A stretch of DNA of 64,000 nucleotides, from assembly GCF_000471625.1 (NCBI RefSeq), contig NZ_AUSW01000034.1, positions 310,001 through 374,000 of the forward strand. Reading direction: 5' to 3'. The notes below the pieces were generated by a model that saw nothing but the letters and a program-made list of their open reading frames with translations, did no database searches and was not told where the DNA came from. This DNA comes from Psychrobacter aquaticus CMS 56 (GTDB lineage: Bacteria > Pseudomonadota > Gammaproteobacteria > Pseudomonadales > Moraxellaceae). Positions within the stretch are counted from its first letter, which is position 1, and every line of letters begins with the position of its first letter. Below are positions 43,084-50,393 of this stretch, piece after piece. Made by a program: the position numbers and the translations under genes.

Positions 43084-43760
43084 TACGCCACTCCTTCACT
43101 GATTAAGCGCTCGATGATCCATGCTTCGCCGCGCTTGGTGAATAGAGCTTGTGAATGGCCTTGTTCAGTCTGTTTGACTGCACCTAACCCTTTATCGATA
43201 AACCATTGCTGGAATACACGCGAACGCTTCACAGCCTTGTTATAGACGCCAAGCTCTTCAAGTACCTTATTCATGGCAACAGCTGACAAACGAATCTTTT
43301 GAGCGACTTGCGTGGCATTCAACAAGCCAGCACGCTCAACGACGTTGTCATAATGAAGTACTTTTGGCTTAGCGAGTTCAAGCTGGCGTGCTTGGTTTGC
43401 TGCTAGTTGTAAGGCATCAGCAAAATTTTGTGGTATTACTGGTGCAGACGGTACGGCTGATTTAACCTTGCGCTCGCACTCAATAAAATACTGACGCGCT
43501 TGGCGGCCTTTGTCTGAACGCTGAATCATTGATATTTCTTTAGCCATGTCAGTAGAGACATAGAAGTCCGAAAGCGTTTGTCTTGCTAGGGCGTTAAATA
43601 CTTCACACCCTAAATAATCTTGGGTTTCAACAAATCCATATTGCAACTGACGATCAAACCAGCTAGCAAAACGCTCAGTTGGTTGTAAAAAATCATAAAG
43701 CTCACGTGCTGATACAGCCTGCTTCAAATCTTTATGTTCTTGAATAGTTAGTAATTGCAT
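43083..43760 (-). CDS. phage antirepressor, AntA/AntB-type with KilAC domain
   Basis: 225 residues. Residues 1-90: AVSARELYDFLQPTERFASWFDRQLQYGFVETQDYLG is the AntA/AntB-type N-terminal domain. Residues 125-225 are a KilA-C domain (LNATQVAQKIRLSAVAMNKVLEELGVYNK...LFTKRGEAWIIERL). It is in the early leftward operon downstream of cro/cII, where such proteins act on CI or on host cell-cycle control. Confidence 0.9.
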   Translation of the reverse strand: MQLLTIQEHKDLKQAVSARELYDFLQPTERFASWFDRQLQYGFVETQDYLGCEVFNALARQTLSDFYVSTDMAKEISMIQRSDKGRQARQYFIECERKVKSAVPSAPVIPQNFADALQLAANQARQLELAKPKVLHYDNVVERAGLLNATQVAQKIRLSAVAMNKVLEELGVYNKAVKRSRVFQQWFIDKGLGAVKQTEQGHSQALFTKRGEAWIIERLISEGVA

Positions 43761-43799
43761 GTCATAATCCTTTTCTAAATGTTTGTTTTGCAGAAATAC

Positions 43800-44006
43800 C
43801 TAAAGCCCATCAATGTCCGTTGATGGGCTTTTTGCTTGTTTGTCCTTCAGGTAATCAATCGCTTCTAGCATGTCACCCAAATCACTTATCTTCTGATTGC
43901 GCTCGATGCGCTCGAACTCGCGCTTAATAGCAAGCTCATCACCAGTGACTTCTACGGCAGCGATGCTTTTGCAATAAGAGCAGTTGTTGCAATTTTTTGC
44001 TGGCAT
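43800..44006 (-). CDS. small Cys-rich phage protein
   Basis: 68 residues from the ATG at 44006, 7 bases after GGGGA. CNNCSYC near the N-terminus is a possible metal-binding knuckle; the rest is a charged helix (AIKREFERIERNQKISDLGDMLEAIDYLKDK). It starts 2 bases after the cII stop. Its last codons form half of a hairpin (43802-43831). Confidence 0.65.
   Translation of the reverse strand: MPAKNCNNCSYCKSIAAVEVTGDELAIKREFERIERNQKISDLGDMLEAIDYLKDKQAKSPSTDIDGL
43802..43831. terminator. hairpin overlapping the end of a coding region
   Basis: 12-pair stem (43802-43813 with 43820-43831) around a 6-base loop; T5 follows on the plus strand, but only a weak T run on the minus strand. It would stop rightward (antisense) transcription or act as a partial leftward attenuator. 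Confidence 0.6.
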
Positions 44007-44008
44007 GA

Positions 44009-44452
44009 TCAATTCCCCTCACAATGTTTTGTGATTTGAACGCTCAATGTGCGAAGCGCGACGATGGCGTTCTGTATTGTCGTTTGTAGAGCGTCATGCT
44101 CTTTATAATCGATACAACCGTCTTCTAATGCTTTTTGCATTCCACTCATGATGTCGCCCTGGCATGCTGACGTAGATAATGCAGTCATGAGTATGCTTGC
44201 CTGCGTCGCCTCACCATCAACTTTACAAAACACACCACCAAGACGCTGGGCCATCGCTTGGATGATGCTCGTGTCATTGGTATATTCCATAATGGTCAGC
44301 GCTTCATCTAAACGTAGATGGTGTGTGTTGGTCGCTGGATTGACCTTGTTGTTTAATACGGTGCTCGACATACCCATGCGTGCGGCAATGGCTGTTGAAC
44401 CACCATGCTTAGGGTTATGTACTGTCTTGTGGGCTGCGTCTATTACGTCCAT
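44009..44452 (-). CDS. phage regulatory protein CII (CP76 family)
   Basis: 147 residues. MDVIDAAHKTVHNPKHGGSTAIAARMGMSSTVLNNKVNPATNTHHLRLDEALTIMEYTNDTSIIQAMAQRLGGVF is the phage CII/CP76 signature with a helix-turn-helix at AIAARMGMSSTVLNNKV. It would activate lysogeny genes. It follows cro on the early leftward transcript, as in lambda. Confidence 0.87.
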   Translation of the reverse strand: MDVIDAAHKTVHNPKHGGSTAIAARMGMSSTVLNNKVNPATNTHHLRLDEALTIMEYTNDTSIIQAMAQRLGGVFCKVDGEATQASILMTALSTSACQGDIMSGMQKALEDGCIDYKEHDALQTTIQNAIVALRTLSVQITKHCEGN

Positions 44453-44510
44453 CGTGTCCTACCTATATTTAAAAACGTGTTGTTGATGAATGGTTGGTTG
44501 TACTATCTAA

Positions 44511-44738
44511 CTAACAAGAACGAGGTTTAAAAGACTCTTTAATCTGATCTACTGGAACACCTGAAATATCAGAAAGCGCTTTAGAGTATTTGGTTTCATC
44601 AGAATACTCAGTGCGAGGTAAAGAGCCGTTTGATGCCCACTTATAAATAGCTCTCTCGCTTAGCTTTACCTTTTTAGCGACCGCAGGAATACCACCGCAT
44701 TCTTTGTTTATGAAATCTTTTAGAGACTGTTCGAGCAT
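44511..44738 (-). CDS. Cro-like repressor
   Basis: 75 residues with a Cro/YdaS-type helix-turn-helix (GGIPAVAKKVKLSERAIYKWASNGSLPRTEYSDETKYSKALSDIS). It is the first gene of the leftward transcript facing the CI-type gene. It would compete with CI for the GAAC-N5-GTTC operators. Confidence 0.88.
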   Translation of the reverse strand: MLEQSLKDFINKECGGIPAVAKKVKLSERAIYKWASNGSLPRTEYSDETKYSKALSDISGVPVDQIKESFKPRSC

Positions 44739-44757
44739 GGCTGAATTCCTATTTTAA

Positions 44758-44799
44758 GAACAATTGGTTCATATTAACAGGTACTGACTTTTCATTCAA
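44758..44799 (-). promoter_or_regulatory. early leftward promoter with operator O1
   Basis: TTGAAT (44794-44799) and TAATAT (44771-44776) are separated by 17 bases on the minus strand. The perfect 13-bp operator GAAC-AATTG-GTTC (44758-44770) lies immediately after the -10 box, over the start site, so repressor binding would block cro transcription. Confidence 0.8.
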
Positions 44800-44826
44800 T
44801 AGGAAATACAATTGAACAAACGGTTC
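44784..44826 (+). promoter_or_regulatory. repressor promoter with operator O2
   Basis: CTGACT (44784-44789) and TACAAT (44807-44812) are separated by 17 bases on the plus strand. The operator GAAC-AAACG-GTTC (44814-44826) covers the start site, so the repressor would control its own level. It overlaps the opposing cro promoter. Confidence 0.75.
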
Positions 44827-44840
44827 ATAAGGAATAAGAG

Positions 44841-45608
44841 ATGAATAGTTCAGATGACGCAAAAACTGCATTTGCAAAAAGACTGAACGATGCTCTGACT
44901 GAGAAAGGTTATCCACAGCGCGGCAGTGCTCAGCGATTAAAAAGAGAAGCGGGATTCGATATCTCTGATAGAGCTATTAACAAATGGCTGAAAGCCGAAA
45001 CACTTCCTGATCATCACAACATAGAGTTGCTAGCCAAATTTTTAGGTGTTAACTTTAACTGGTTGGCTGCTGGACAGGGTGAAAAGACATTTAAGCCAAG
45101 CCGTGACGACTTGATGCAAAAGATAAGAGATATAGAAAATCAAGATAAAGGTACCGACTACCCAACACCAGAAGGCACTACAGCTGTAAGGATGACTAGC
45201 CAGTCTTCTATGGTTCCTATATTGAGTTGGGTTGCAGCAGGAAGTTGGTCTAACGTAGAGGCTGTGACATTTGAAGATGCTATAGGTCAAGCGCCGAGAC
45301 CAGCTAATCTCTCCAAGTTTGGCTTCGCATTGCGTGTACAAGGTCAAAGTATGCTACCTGAATTCAAACCTAGTGAGATTATCTACGTGGAGCCACAGAC
45401 AGGCTTCCTTGCGCTCAAAGATAGCGATCTTGTTATCGTGCAGTGCAATGATGATAAAGAAGCGACGTTCAAGCAGTTGGTACTAGGTGAGACATCGGAT
45501 GATATGTATCTAAGACCTCTTAACCCAAACTGGCCTGAACAAAGAATGATGCCGATGGGTGAATGCAATCTAGTGGGTAAAGTGGTGGGTAAATATGTCG
45601 AATACTAA
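44841..45608 (+). CDS. CI-type repressor with S24 LexA-like autoprotease domain
   Basis: 255 residues. The N-terminal helix-turn-helix covers about residues 27-75 (SAQRLKREAGFDISDRAINKWLKAETLPDHHNIELLAKFLGV). The S24 domain follows: cleavage site Ala133-Gly134 in VAAGSW, catalytic Ser170 in GQSMLP and Lys211 in ATFKQL. RecA-stimulated self-cleavage on DNA damage would induce the prophage. AAGGAATAAGAG precedes the ATG. Confidence 0.95.
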   Translation: MNSSDDAKTAFAKRLNDALTEKGYPQRGSAQRLKREAGFDISDRAINKWLKAETLPDHHNIELLAKFLGVNFNWLAAGQGEKTFKPSRDDLMQKIRDIENQDKGTDYPTPEGTTAVRMTSQSSMVPILSWVAAGSWSNVEAVTFEDAIGQAPRPANLSKFGFALRVQGQSMLPEFKPSEIIYVEPQTGFLALKDSDLVIVQCNDDKEATFKQLVLGETSDDMYLRPLNPNWPEQRMMPMGECNLVGKVVGKYVEY

Positions 45609-45714
45609 TGATTGGGCATACGTATGGATATGCCATTTTTTAAAGCACGCCAAGCCAGTCGATACTTTGCCATTAGGTTGGTGCGTGTATCGTGAGGCAT
45701 TAGACTGGGATTAA
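45595..45714 (+). CDS. small ORF overlapping the repressor end, 39 residues
   Basis: MSNTNDWAYVWICHFLKHAK, then PVDTLPLGWCVYREALDWD. The ATG overlaps the last codons of the repressor gene (14 bases) with GGTGGGT before it, and it stops 17 bases before a good terminator. The Trp-rich composition (5 of 39) is unlike chance. Possibly a small regulator co-expressed in the lysogen; unproven. Confidence 0.5.
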   Translation: MSNTNDWAYVWICHFLKHAKPVDTLPLGWCVYREALDWD

Positions 45715-45731
45715 TAGCAGATAAATAAATA

Positions 45732-45757
45732 AAACCGTCCATTTGGGCGGTTTTTTT
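45732..45757 (+). terminator. terminator of the repressor transcript
   Basis: CCGTCC (45735-45740) pairs with GGGCGG (45745-45750) around ATTT, with A4/T4 extension and a T7 tract following on the plus strand. Confidence 0.9.
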
Positions 45758-45811
45758 GTGTCATTAGTTCCTATTAGTTCACATAAAATGTATTGATGGT
45801 TCATATTTTGA

Positions 45812-45840
45812 TTGACACTTAAGAACCTATGGTTCATAAT
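45812..45840 (+). promoter_or_regulatory. early rightward promoter with operator O3
   Basis: TTGACA (45812-45817, consensus) and CATAAT (45835-45840) are 17 bases apart on the plus strand. The spacer holds the operator GAAC-CTATG-GTTC (45823-45835). Half-sites GGTTC and AGTTC lie just upstream (45766-45802). Repression here would silence the rightward operon up to xis-int in the lysogen. Confidence 0.82.
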
Positions 45841-45870
45841 TAATCATCACATCGACACAGAGTAACTGTT

Positions 45871-46200
45871 ATGAACTCAATCAAAGATTTTCTAGCCAGC
45901 ATCGGCGTTGTCGCGCTATTGATCATTGGCATCAACGCAGCAGTTGTCGCGCTATTGATCATTAACATCAACGCAGCAACGGCTGGCGTGCAACAAATCA
46001 ATAAGGCTTTTGATCGTCAGGAATCAGCTCATGACGCGATGATTGCTGAACATAAGGCATATCTAGCCAGCGATGACGAAGACTACTACGTCACTGATCC
46101 AATGAATGGCTTTGACGAAGAAGTATATGAAGCATCTCGGCAGGCAGAAACAGCAAGACATGCCAACCTCTTTATATCTAATGCTTACGCTGACAATTAA
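45871..46200 (+). CDS. small membrane protein with duplicated hydrophobic segment
   Basis: 109 residues. Residues 13-36 are two nearly identical 12-residue units (VVALLIIGINAA and VVALLIININAA) that form one long membrane helix, encoded by a 36-bp tandem repeat. A soluble acidic part follows. First gene of the rightward early operon. Function unknown. Confidence 0.65.
   Translation: MNSIKDFLASIGVVALLIIGINAAVVALLIININAATAGVQQINKAFDRQESAHDAMIAEHKAYLASDDEDYYVTDPMNGFDEEVYEASRQAETARHANLFISNAYADN
45907..45978 (+). repeat. 36-bp tandem duplication, two copies
   Basis: 45907-45942 and 45943-45978 differ by only two bases (GG versus AA at unit positions 22-23). In frame, it doubles the hydrophobic core of the membrane segment. 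Confidence 0.95.
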
Positions 46201-46266
46201 CTCCAACCCTGTCTTGCCAGCAGGTGAGCCAGTCCAAACAACCTAACCTAAAAAAAGGAAAGTCTT

Positions 46267-46605
46267 ATGACTATCTCAACCAATGCAGAAAACTTCGTAG
46301 GCGAACTTAACGCCGGTGTATTCGCCAAGCAACTTGGACACGTGCTATCAGATGTCGCTGAAAGTGTCGCTACTCACGGTAAAAAAGGCGAGGTAACCAT
46401 CAAGCTACGGTTTGCGCCATCGAAGGCTGACAACCAAGTAGAGATGGAATGTGATCTGTCTTATAAAGCACCAAAAGCAAGCCGCGGTCATCGTGCAGAG
46501 CTAACGCCAAGCGATACGCTCATGTATGTCAACAAAGGTGGTCGTCTGAGCTCATACCCTGAGAATCAGCATGACCTGTTCGCCAACCACACTGCTGCCG
46601 AATAA
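46267..46605 (+). CDS. early phage protein, unknown
   Basis: 112 residues: N-terminal MTISTNAENFVGELNAGVFAKQLGHVLSDVAESVATHGKKGEVTIKLRFAPSKADNQVEMECDLSYKAP is soluble and mixed alpha/beta. AAAGGAAAG precedes the ATG. It sits just upstream of the DUF2303 gene, a pairing common in phage early operons. No function known to me. Confidence 0.72.
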   Translation: MTISTNAENFVGELNAGVFAKQLGHVLSDVAESVATHGKKGEVTIKLRFAPSKADNQVEMECDLSYKAPKASRGHRAELTPSDTLMYVNKGGRLSSYPENQHDLFANHTAAE

Positions 46606-46649
46606 CGGTAGCAGTCAACCCAACCAAGCCTATTATTAAGGATTTCAAA

Positions 46650-47474
46650 ATGTCAGATGTTAATAACGCGCAAACCGTCGCTAGACTCGTGCAAAGTATC
46701 AATATGAACCTCAAAAACCCTAAAGCACCTTCGTTAATAACCATACCTGAAAGTTATGTCTTAAAAAATACCGAAGCCAGTCAAGAGCATCGTGATCGTT
46801 TCCGTGGCACGTTCAAAACAAAATCATTGCAAGCGTTTTCTGATTATGTGATTGAGCGTGGCAGTGCTGATAAATGCTTCGTGGACAATAACCATATCAA
46901 TCAAATGGCATGTCAGGCCATATTCAATCTAGGCAATGAAGCGGTAGCTGGTCATGCAGATGACACTGCTAACCTAGTTTTGAACATAACACATGAGTTT
47001 GCTTCGTTGCGGAGTAGTCAGAGACTCAATCAAAAAGGTCTTATCGAGTTTGTGCAAGATTATGCTTACTGCTTATCTTTTCATGAGTCAGTCGATGGTG
47101 AAGTTGGTGACGCTATGAGTATGGCAGCCGCTATCAACGCTTTCCGTAGCGTGACTATCAAGACAGCACGTGAAATGACTAGTGATGTACGTGATATGAG
47201 CTCAACCAAGTCTGCCCTGGAACATATCGAAGCAGACTCAGCGGTTAAGTTACCCGGCTTCATTGTCATGCATACACCAGCATATGACGACTTGCCAGCA
47301 ATAGACATAACTGCCCGTTTATCTGTGCTCACAGATGACGAAAACGTCCGATTTGGTGTTCGTATCGTGGGCGAGCACAAACTCTTAAACGAACAGGCCA
47401 AGCAATTTGTTGAAATGATTAAGACGGCCGTACCTGATGATCTACCTGTTTATGCTGGGACGTTTGCGCCGTAA
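46650..47474 (+). CDS. DUF2303 (YfdQ-like) phage protein
   Basis: 274 residues with the DUF2303 pattern: TKSLQAFSDYVIERGSADKCFVDNNH, LNQKGLIEFVQDYAYCLSF, and the C-terminal ITARLSVLTDDENVRFGVRIVGEHKLLNEQAKQFVEMI. The family is common in early operons of phages of Gammaproteobacteria; its biochemical role is unknown. Confidence 0.85.
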   Translation: MSDVNNAQTVARLVQSINMNLKNPKAPSLITIPESYVLKNTEASQEHRDRFRGTFKTKSLQAFSDYVIERGSADKCFVDNNHINQMACQAIFNLGNEAVAGHADDTANLVLNITHEFASLRSSQRLNQKGLIEFVQDYAYCLSFHESVDGEVGDAMSMAAAINAFRSVTIKTAREMTSDVRDMSSTKSALEHIEADSAVKLPGFIVMHTPAYDDLPAIDITARLSVLTDDENVRFGVRIVGEHKLLNEQAKQFVEMIKTAVPDDLPVYAGTFAP

Positions 47475-47576
47475 ATAATCTTTATTGTCTATAGTTAAGA
47501 CCTGCCAGCATCGCGATTGATGTTGGCAATCAACAATACTCTTATCGGTAATTTAATTTAAAAAGGTAGATGGCTA

Positions 47577-47798
47577 ATGGCTGATGATATAGATCGCGCT
47601 GGTGAGCGCATAGATGCTGAGATGACAGCGCGTCTTAGGGTATTGCCGGTATTCGACATCCCATCATTCCCTGAGTGCATATCATGCGGTGAGGATATAC
47701 CGGCTATACGCCAAGCAATGGGCAATGTGAAGCGCTGTGTTGATTGTCAGATACATCATGAAAGCTCAGTAAGAGTTTGGAACCACGGTCATAAATAA
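47577..47798 (+). CDS. TraR/DksA-type zinc-finger protein
   Basis: 73 residues with a C4 zinc finger: Cys34-IS-Cys37 (ECISCGEDIP) and Cys54-VD-Cys57 (KRCVDCQIHHE), in the short TraR form. TraR-like proteins bind the RNA polymerase secondary channel and redirect host transcription. AAGGTAG precedes the ATG. Confidence 0.87.
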   Translation: MADDIDRAGERIDAEMTARLRVLPVFDIPSFPECISCGEDIPAIRQAMGNVKRCVDCQIHHESSVRVWNHGHK

Positions 47799-47835
47799 GC
47801 GTAAATATTTTTAAATTTGAAGGACGGAGATAGTC

Positions 47836-48396
47836 ATGGATAAGTTTATCAAAGAAAATGATTTTAATTGGCTATGCTTGGCTACAAATGATGATTGTAA
47901 AGGCACCGAGCGACCTTACCTAGAGTACATTCATGTTGCAAATGGTAATGCTTACGCAACAGATGGACACCGTATGCACGCAGCACCCTGCAAGCTAGAT
48001 GACGGGGTTTATTGTCGTTACGAGATTGCCAGAAGTTTAGATATTAATAATATACCCCCAGTTGAAACTGACGTTGCGATACCCGACGGATTTAAGCCGC
48101 AAGTACTTATGATCAAACAAGCGCGTAAAGCGTTTAATCCAGCCAGTGAAGTAACTGCATCAGATTTATATGTACAAAATGGCTTCTACGGCCAATTGAT
48201 GCCGAAAGACGGTAGCAGTAGATTTCAGCGCATATATGTACTAGAAGCACTGTTTGGTATGTCCACCAAGGGTGAAACTATATTGCATGTCCATACTAAA
48301 GACGATGGTGAAAACTTTATGTATGCCAATGACGGTGAAAGGTCTTTTGTTGTGATGGGCATGCGATTGGATAAGGAGAGTGATTGTGAAAGCTAG
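47836..48396 (+). CDS. phage protein with sliding-clamp-like motif
   Basis: 186 residues. GNAYATDGHRMHAAP resembles the ATDGHRL motif of DNA polymerase III beta-clamp domains. The N-terminal half fits one clamp-like domain. At 186 residues it is half the size of DnaN, so it may be a partial clamp mimic or simply share a fold. It precedes and overlaps the next gene. Assignment is tentative. Confidence 0.62.
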   Translation: MDKFIKENDFNWLCLATNDDCKGTERPYLEYIHVANGNAYATDGHRMHAAPCKLDDGVYCRYEIARSLDINNIPPVETDVAIPDGFKPQVLMIKQARKAFNPASEVTASDLYVQNGFYGQLMPKDGSSRFQRIYVLEALFGMSTKGETILHVHTKDDGENFMYANDGERSFVVMGMRLDKESDCES

Positions 48397-48937
48397 AGAG
48401 TTGCAAAAATATCTAGGTACGCCTAGGGCTGTACACGCAAAGGAAGGCTTCATCTGTATAGCCTCTGCATATATCAACAATCTAGTATCCCTGAACGTTG
48501 ATACTGGTCATTTATCTTATGCGTTAGGTGGTAGACCAAAAGACACAGAATTAGAAAAAATATGTAAAGGCCTTGAGTCTCTAACCAAAGAACAGCGTAA
48601 TTACTTCTGGAATGGCTCTGATGAAATCAGCAAGCCTATCACTCTTTATTATGCGGATGATCAAGGTGACATAAAAACTGCTATCACGGACAGCCTAGAC
48701 TTTCCAAACGTAACTGATGATGGCATCTTAATTTACTCGAACACTCACTTTGAAAGCGAAAAAGAGTTATTAGATTACGAAATAAATAACGCCAAGCTTG
48801 CAATTAAATGGCTCAACCAGAGCGTGTCTGAGAAATACAAGGCATTGATGGAAAGCCGAAAGTTGTTATCTGATCATAAGTATAAGATTTATAAGCTTGA
48901 ACTATCATTAATTGAGGTGATTGAAAATGCAAAATGA
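48386..48937 (+). CDS. early phage protein, unknown
   Basis: 183 residues from the GTG at 48386, 7 bases after AAGGAG; an in-frame GTG at 48380 is too close to the ribosome site. MKARELQKYLGTPRAVHAKEGFICIASAYINN... ends with a helical part (NAKLAIKWLNQSVSEKYKALMESRKLLSDHKYKIYKLELSLIEV). It overlaps both neighbours by about 11 bases. No family is recognised. Confidence 0.65.
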   Translation: MKARELQKYLGTPRAVHAKEGFICIASAYINNLVSLNVDTGHLSYALGGRPKDTELEKICKGLESLTKEQRNYFWNGSDEISKPITLYYADDQGDIKTAITDSLDFPNVTDDGILIYSNTHFESEKELLDYEINNAKLAIKWLNQSVSEKYKALMESRKLLSDHKYKIYKLELSLIEVIENAK

Positions 48938-49295
48938 ATCTCAAGCCATTATCGACCTACTCCACCAATCAGGATTAACGCCGCTTGATTGGATGGATGC
49001 CAAGCAGTTCGCAGCCCTGACAGGTATCGATGAGAAAAAACTCACTCACCGTAAGCAAGCATGGCCAGAAAACGTTGTTTGGATGAAAGAAGCTGGTAAT
49101 CTGTATTACTCAATAAGAGGATATAACAAGTGGATGACGCAGCAAGCAGACATACGTTACCGCAAGGCGTGCGGCTTAGATCGGGGCGTATCCAGATCTA
49201 CTTTAGACGAGACGGTAAGTCCTATCACGTCACGCTCCCACACCCCATCACTGCGGAGGGCATCAAGGCAGCTGCTAAAATTAGACGTGACCTAA
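48927..49295 (+). CDS. putative excisionase (Xis)
   Basis: The start is the ATG at 48927, 8 bases after GAGGTG; 122 residues. PLDWMDAKQFAALTGIDEKKLTHRKQAWPENVVWMKEAGNLYYSIRGYNKWMTQQADIR fits the excisionase winged-helix pattern of DUF1233-type proteins. It overlaps the integrase start by 166 bases; the C-terminal Ser/Arg-rich tail is read from integrase DNA. It sets directionality of recombination. Confidence 0.8.
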   Translation: MQNESQAIIDLLHQSGLTPLDWMDAKQFAALTGIDEKKLTHRKQAWPENVVWMKEAGNLYYSIRGYNKWMTQQADIRYRKACGLDRGVSRSTLDETVSPITSRSHTPSLRRASRQLLKLDVT

Positions 49296-50284
49296 TCACC
49301 AAAGCCGAATGGGGTGTGCTCACAGAAGCAGACCTCGCCAGCGCTAAAGGCGAAATAGTTAATGATGATAGCGTTATCGTTGGTGATGGCGCATTATTTC
49401 AAGAAATAGCACAAAAGTATCTGAAGCACTGCGAAGCCAATACAGACTCTAAAAAAGACTATGTGAGTGCATTGAATAAGCATTGGATGCCAGACTTGGC
49501 GTTGATACCTATTCATCAGATAACGTCTGATTTGATACGTGACATCATCTCTGACATAGATTTCAAATCAGATAAGACGTTTAATAACTGTCTGGTACCA
49601 CTGCGCGGCGTATTTGAAAAAGCAATTGAACTGCGCCTTATCACGCCAGCAGAAAACCCAATGGCGATGATTAAGAATAAAAAAGTACAATCAGGCCTGC
49701 CGGACCCATTCACCCGCGATGAAATGAACGCACTATTAAACTGGTTGGATAAAAATTTGACCGATAAAGACCATTTTTATTATTGGTATTTTGAAGTGGC
49801 TTTTTGGACGGGATGCCGTCCTAGTGAGCTGAACGCTCTAAGATGGAAAGATATTGACTGGTTTAATGGCTCAGTGATTATTAATAAAAGCCGTGTGCGC
49901 GGCGTTGAGAAACAAGTCACTAAAACTCATACAGCGCGTGAAGTCTATTTGAATGACCGGTCGAAGCGAGCGCTTGAAGCACTGGACGCTATGAAGCTCA
50001 GTGATGACTATGTAATGATATGTCCAGAAACGAATGAGCCTTTCTACAATGAAAAACCTGCCCGCATGAGATTGATTGAAGCAATGAAGTCTACGCGGGT
50101 AAGACATCGCCCAGCATATAATGCCAGACACACCTATGCCACAATGCTGCTCATGTCAGACGTAAACCCAGTGTTTGTAGCCAACCAACTGGGCCATAGC
50201 TTACAAATGCTCATTAAGCGATATGGTCGTTGGCTGCATGGTGATCAGAACAAGCTTGAGATATCCAAGCTGACAACTGACTGA
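49130..50284 (+). CDS. tyrosine integrase
   Basis: 384 residues from a GTG at 49130. An Arm-binding domain (HTLPQGVRLRSGRIQIYFRRDGKSYHVTL) is followed by a core-binding domain and the catalytic domain: Arg230 (TGCRPSELNALRW), Arg333 and His334 (AYNARHTYAT, with Tyr in place of the usual first His), His356 (LGHS) and Tyr365 (IKRYGRWL). It integrates the phage at the ssrA 3' end. It ends 81 bases before attR. Confidence 0.95.
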   Translation: MDDAASRHTLPQGVRLRSGRIQIYFRRDGKSYHVTLPHPITAEGIKAAAKIRRDLITKAEWGVLTEADLASAKGEIVNDDSVIVGDGALFQEIAQKYLKHCEANTDSKKDYVSALNKHWMPDLALIPIHQITSDLIRDIISDIDFKSDKTFNNCLVPLRGVFEKAIELRLITPAENPMAMIKNKKVQSGLPDPFTRDEMNALLNWLDKNLTDKDHFYYWYFEVAFWTGCRPSELNALRWKDIDWFNGSVIINKSRVRGVEKQVTKTHTAREVYLNDRSKRALEALDAMKLSDDYVMICPETNEPFYNEKPARMRLIEAMKSTRVRHRPAYNARHTYATMLLMSDVNPVFVANQLGHSLQMLIKRYGRWLHGDQNKLEISKLTTD

Positions 50285-50300
50285 CATGTTCTTGCCAGCC

Positions 50301-50321
50301 AATCATGTCAAAATCATGTCA
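50301..50321 (+). promoter_or_regulatory. two candidate integrase arm-type sites, right end
   Basis: AATCATGTCA at 50301-50310 and again at 50312-50321, matching 13176-13185 at the left end. A related inverted copy (TGACATGTT) lies at 50282-50290. Confidence 0.5.
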
Positions 50322-50322
50322 T

Positions 50323-50354
50323 AAAAAAAGCCAGCCACCTAAGTGACTGACTTT
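50323..50354 (-). terminator. phage-supplied terminator downstream of ssrA
   Basis: 50327-50338 and 50343-50354 pair over 12 positions with two or three G-U pairs that exist only in the minus-strand RNA, followed by U7. It lies 13 bases after the tmRNA 3' end, replacing the displaced chromosomal terminator. Confidence 0.78.
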
Positions 50355-50364
50355 ATTTAATATA

Positions 50365-50393
50365 TTTGGTGGAGATGGCGGGAGTTGAACCCG
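50365..50393. repeat. attR, 29-bp repeat within the intact ssrA 3' end
   Basis: Identical to attL (13038-13066). It covers the T-arm and acceptor stem of tmRNA, so integration leaves the gene functional. Confidence 0.93.

Larger units (their letters stand above)
13038..50393. mobile_element. intact lambda/HK97-like siphoprophage integrated in ssrA
   Basis: A 29-bp direct repeat (13038-13066 and 50365-50393) bounds a block with all modules of a temperate siphophage: lysis, tail, head, packaging, replication, CI/Cro control and xis-int. The right copy is the 3' end of an intact tmRNA gene, so ssrA was the attachment site. Integrase and excisionase lie immediately inside the right end. No disrupted structural gene was seen, so it may be inducible. 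Confidence 0.95.

Noticed and set aside
45609..45714. Considered purely intergenic
   Set aside because: An overlapping 39-codon frame with a ribosome site and Trp-rich product was kept as a tentative CDS instead.
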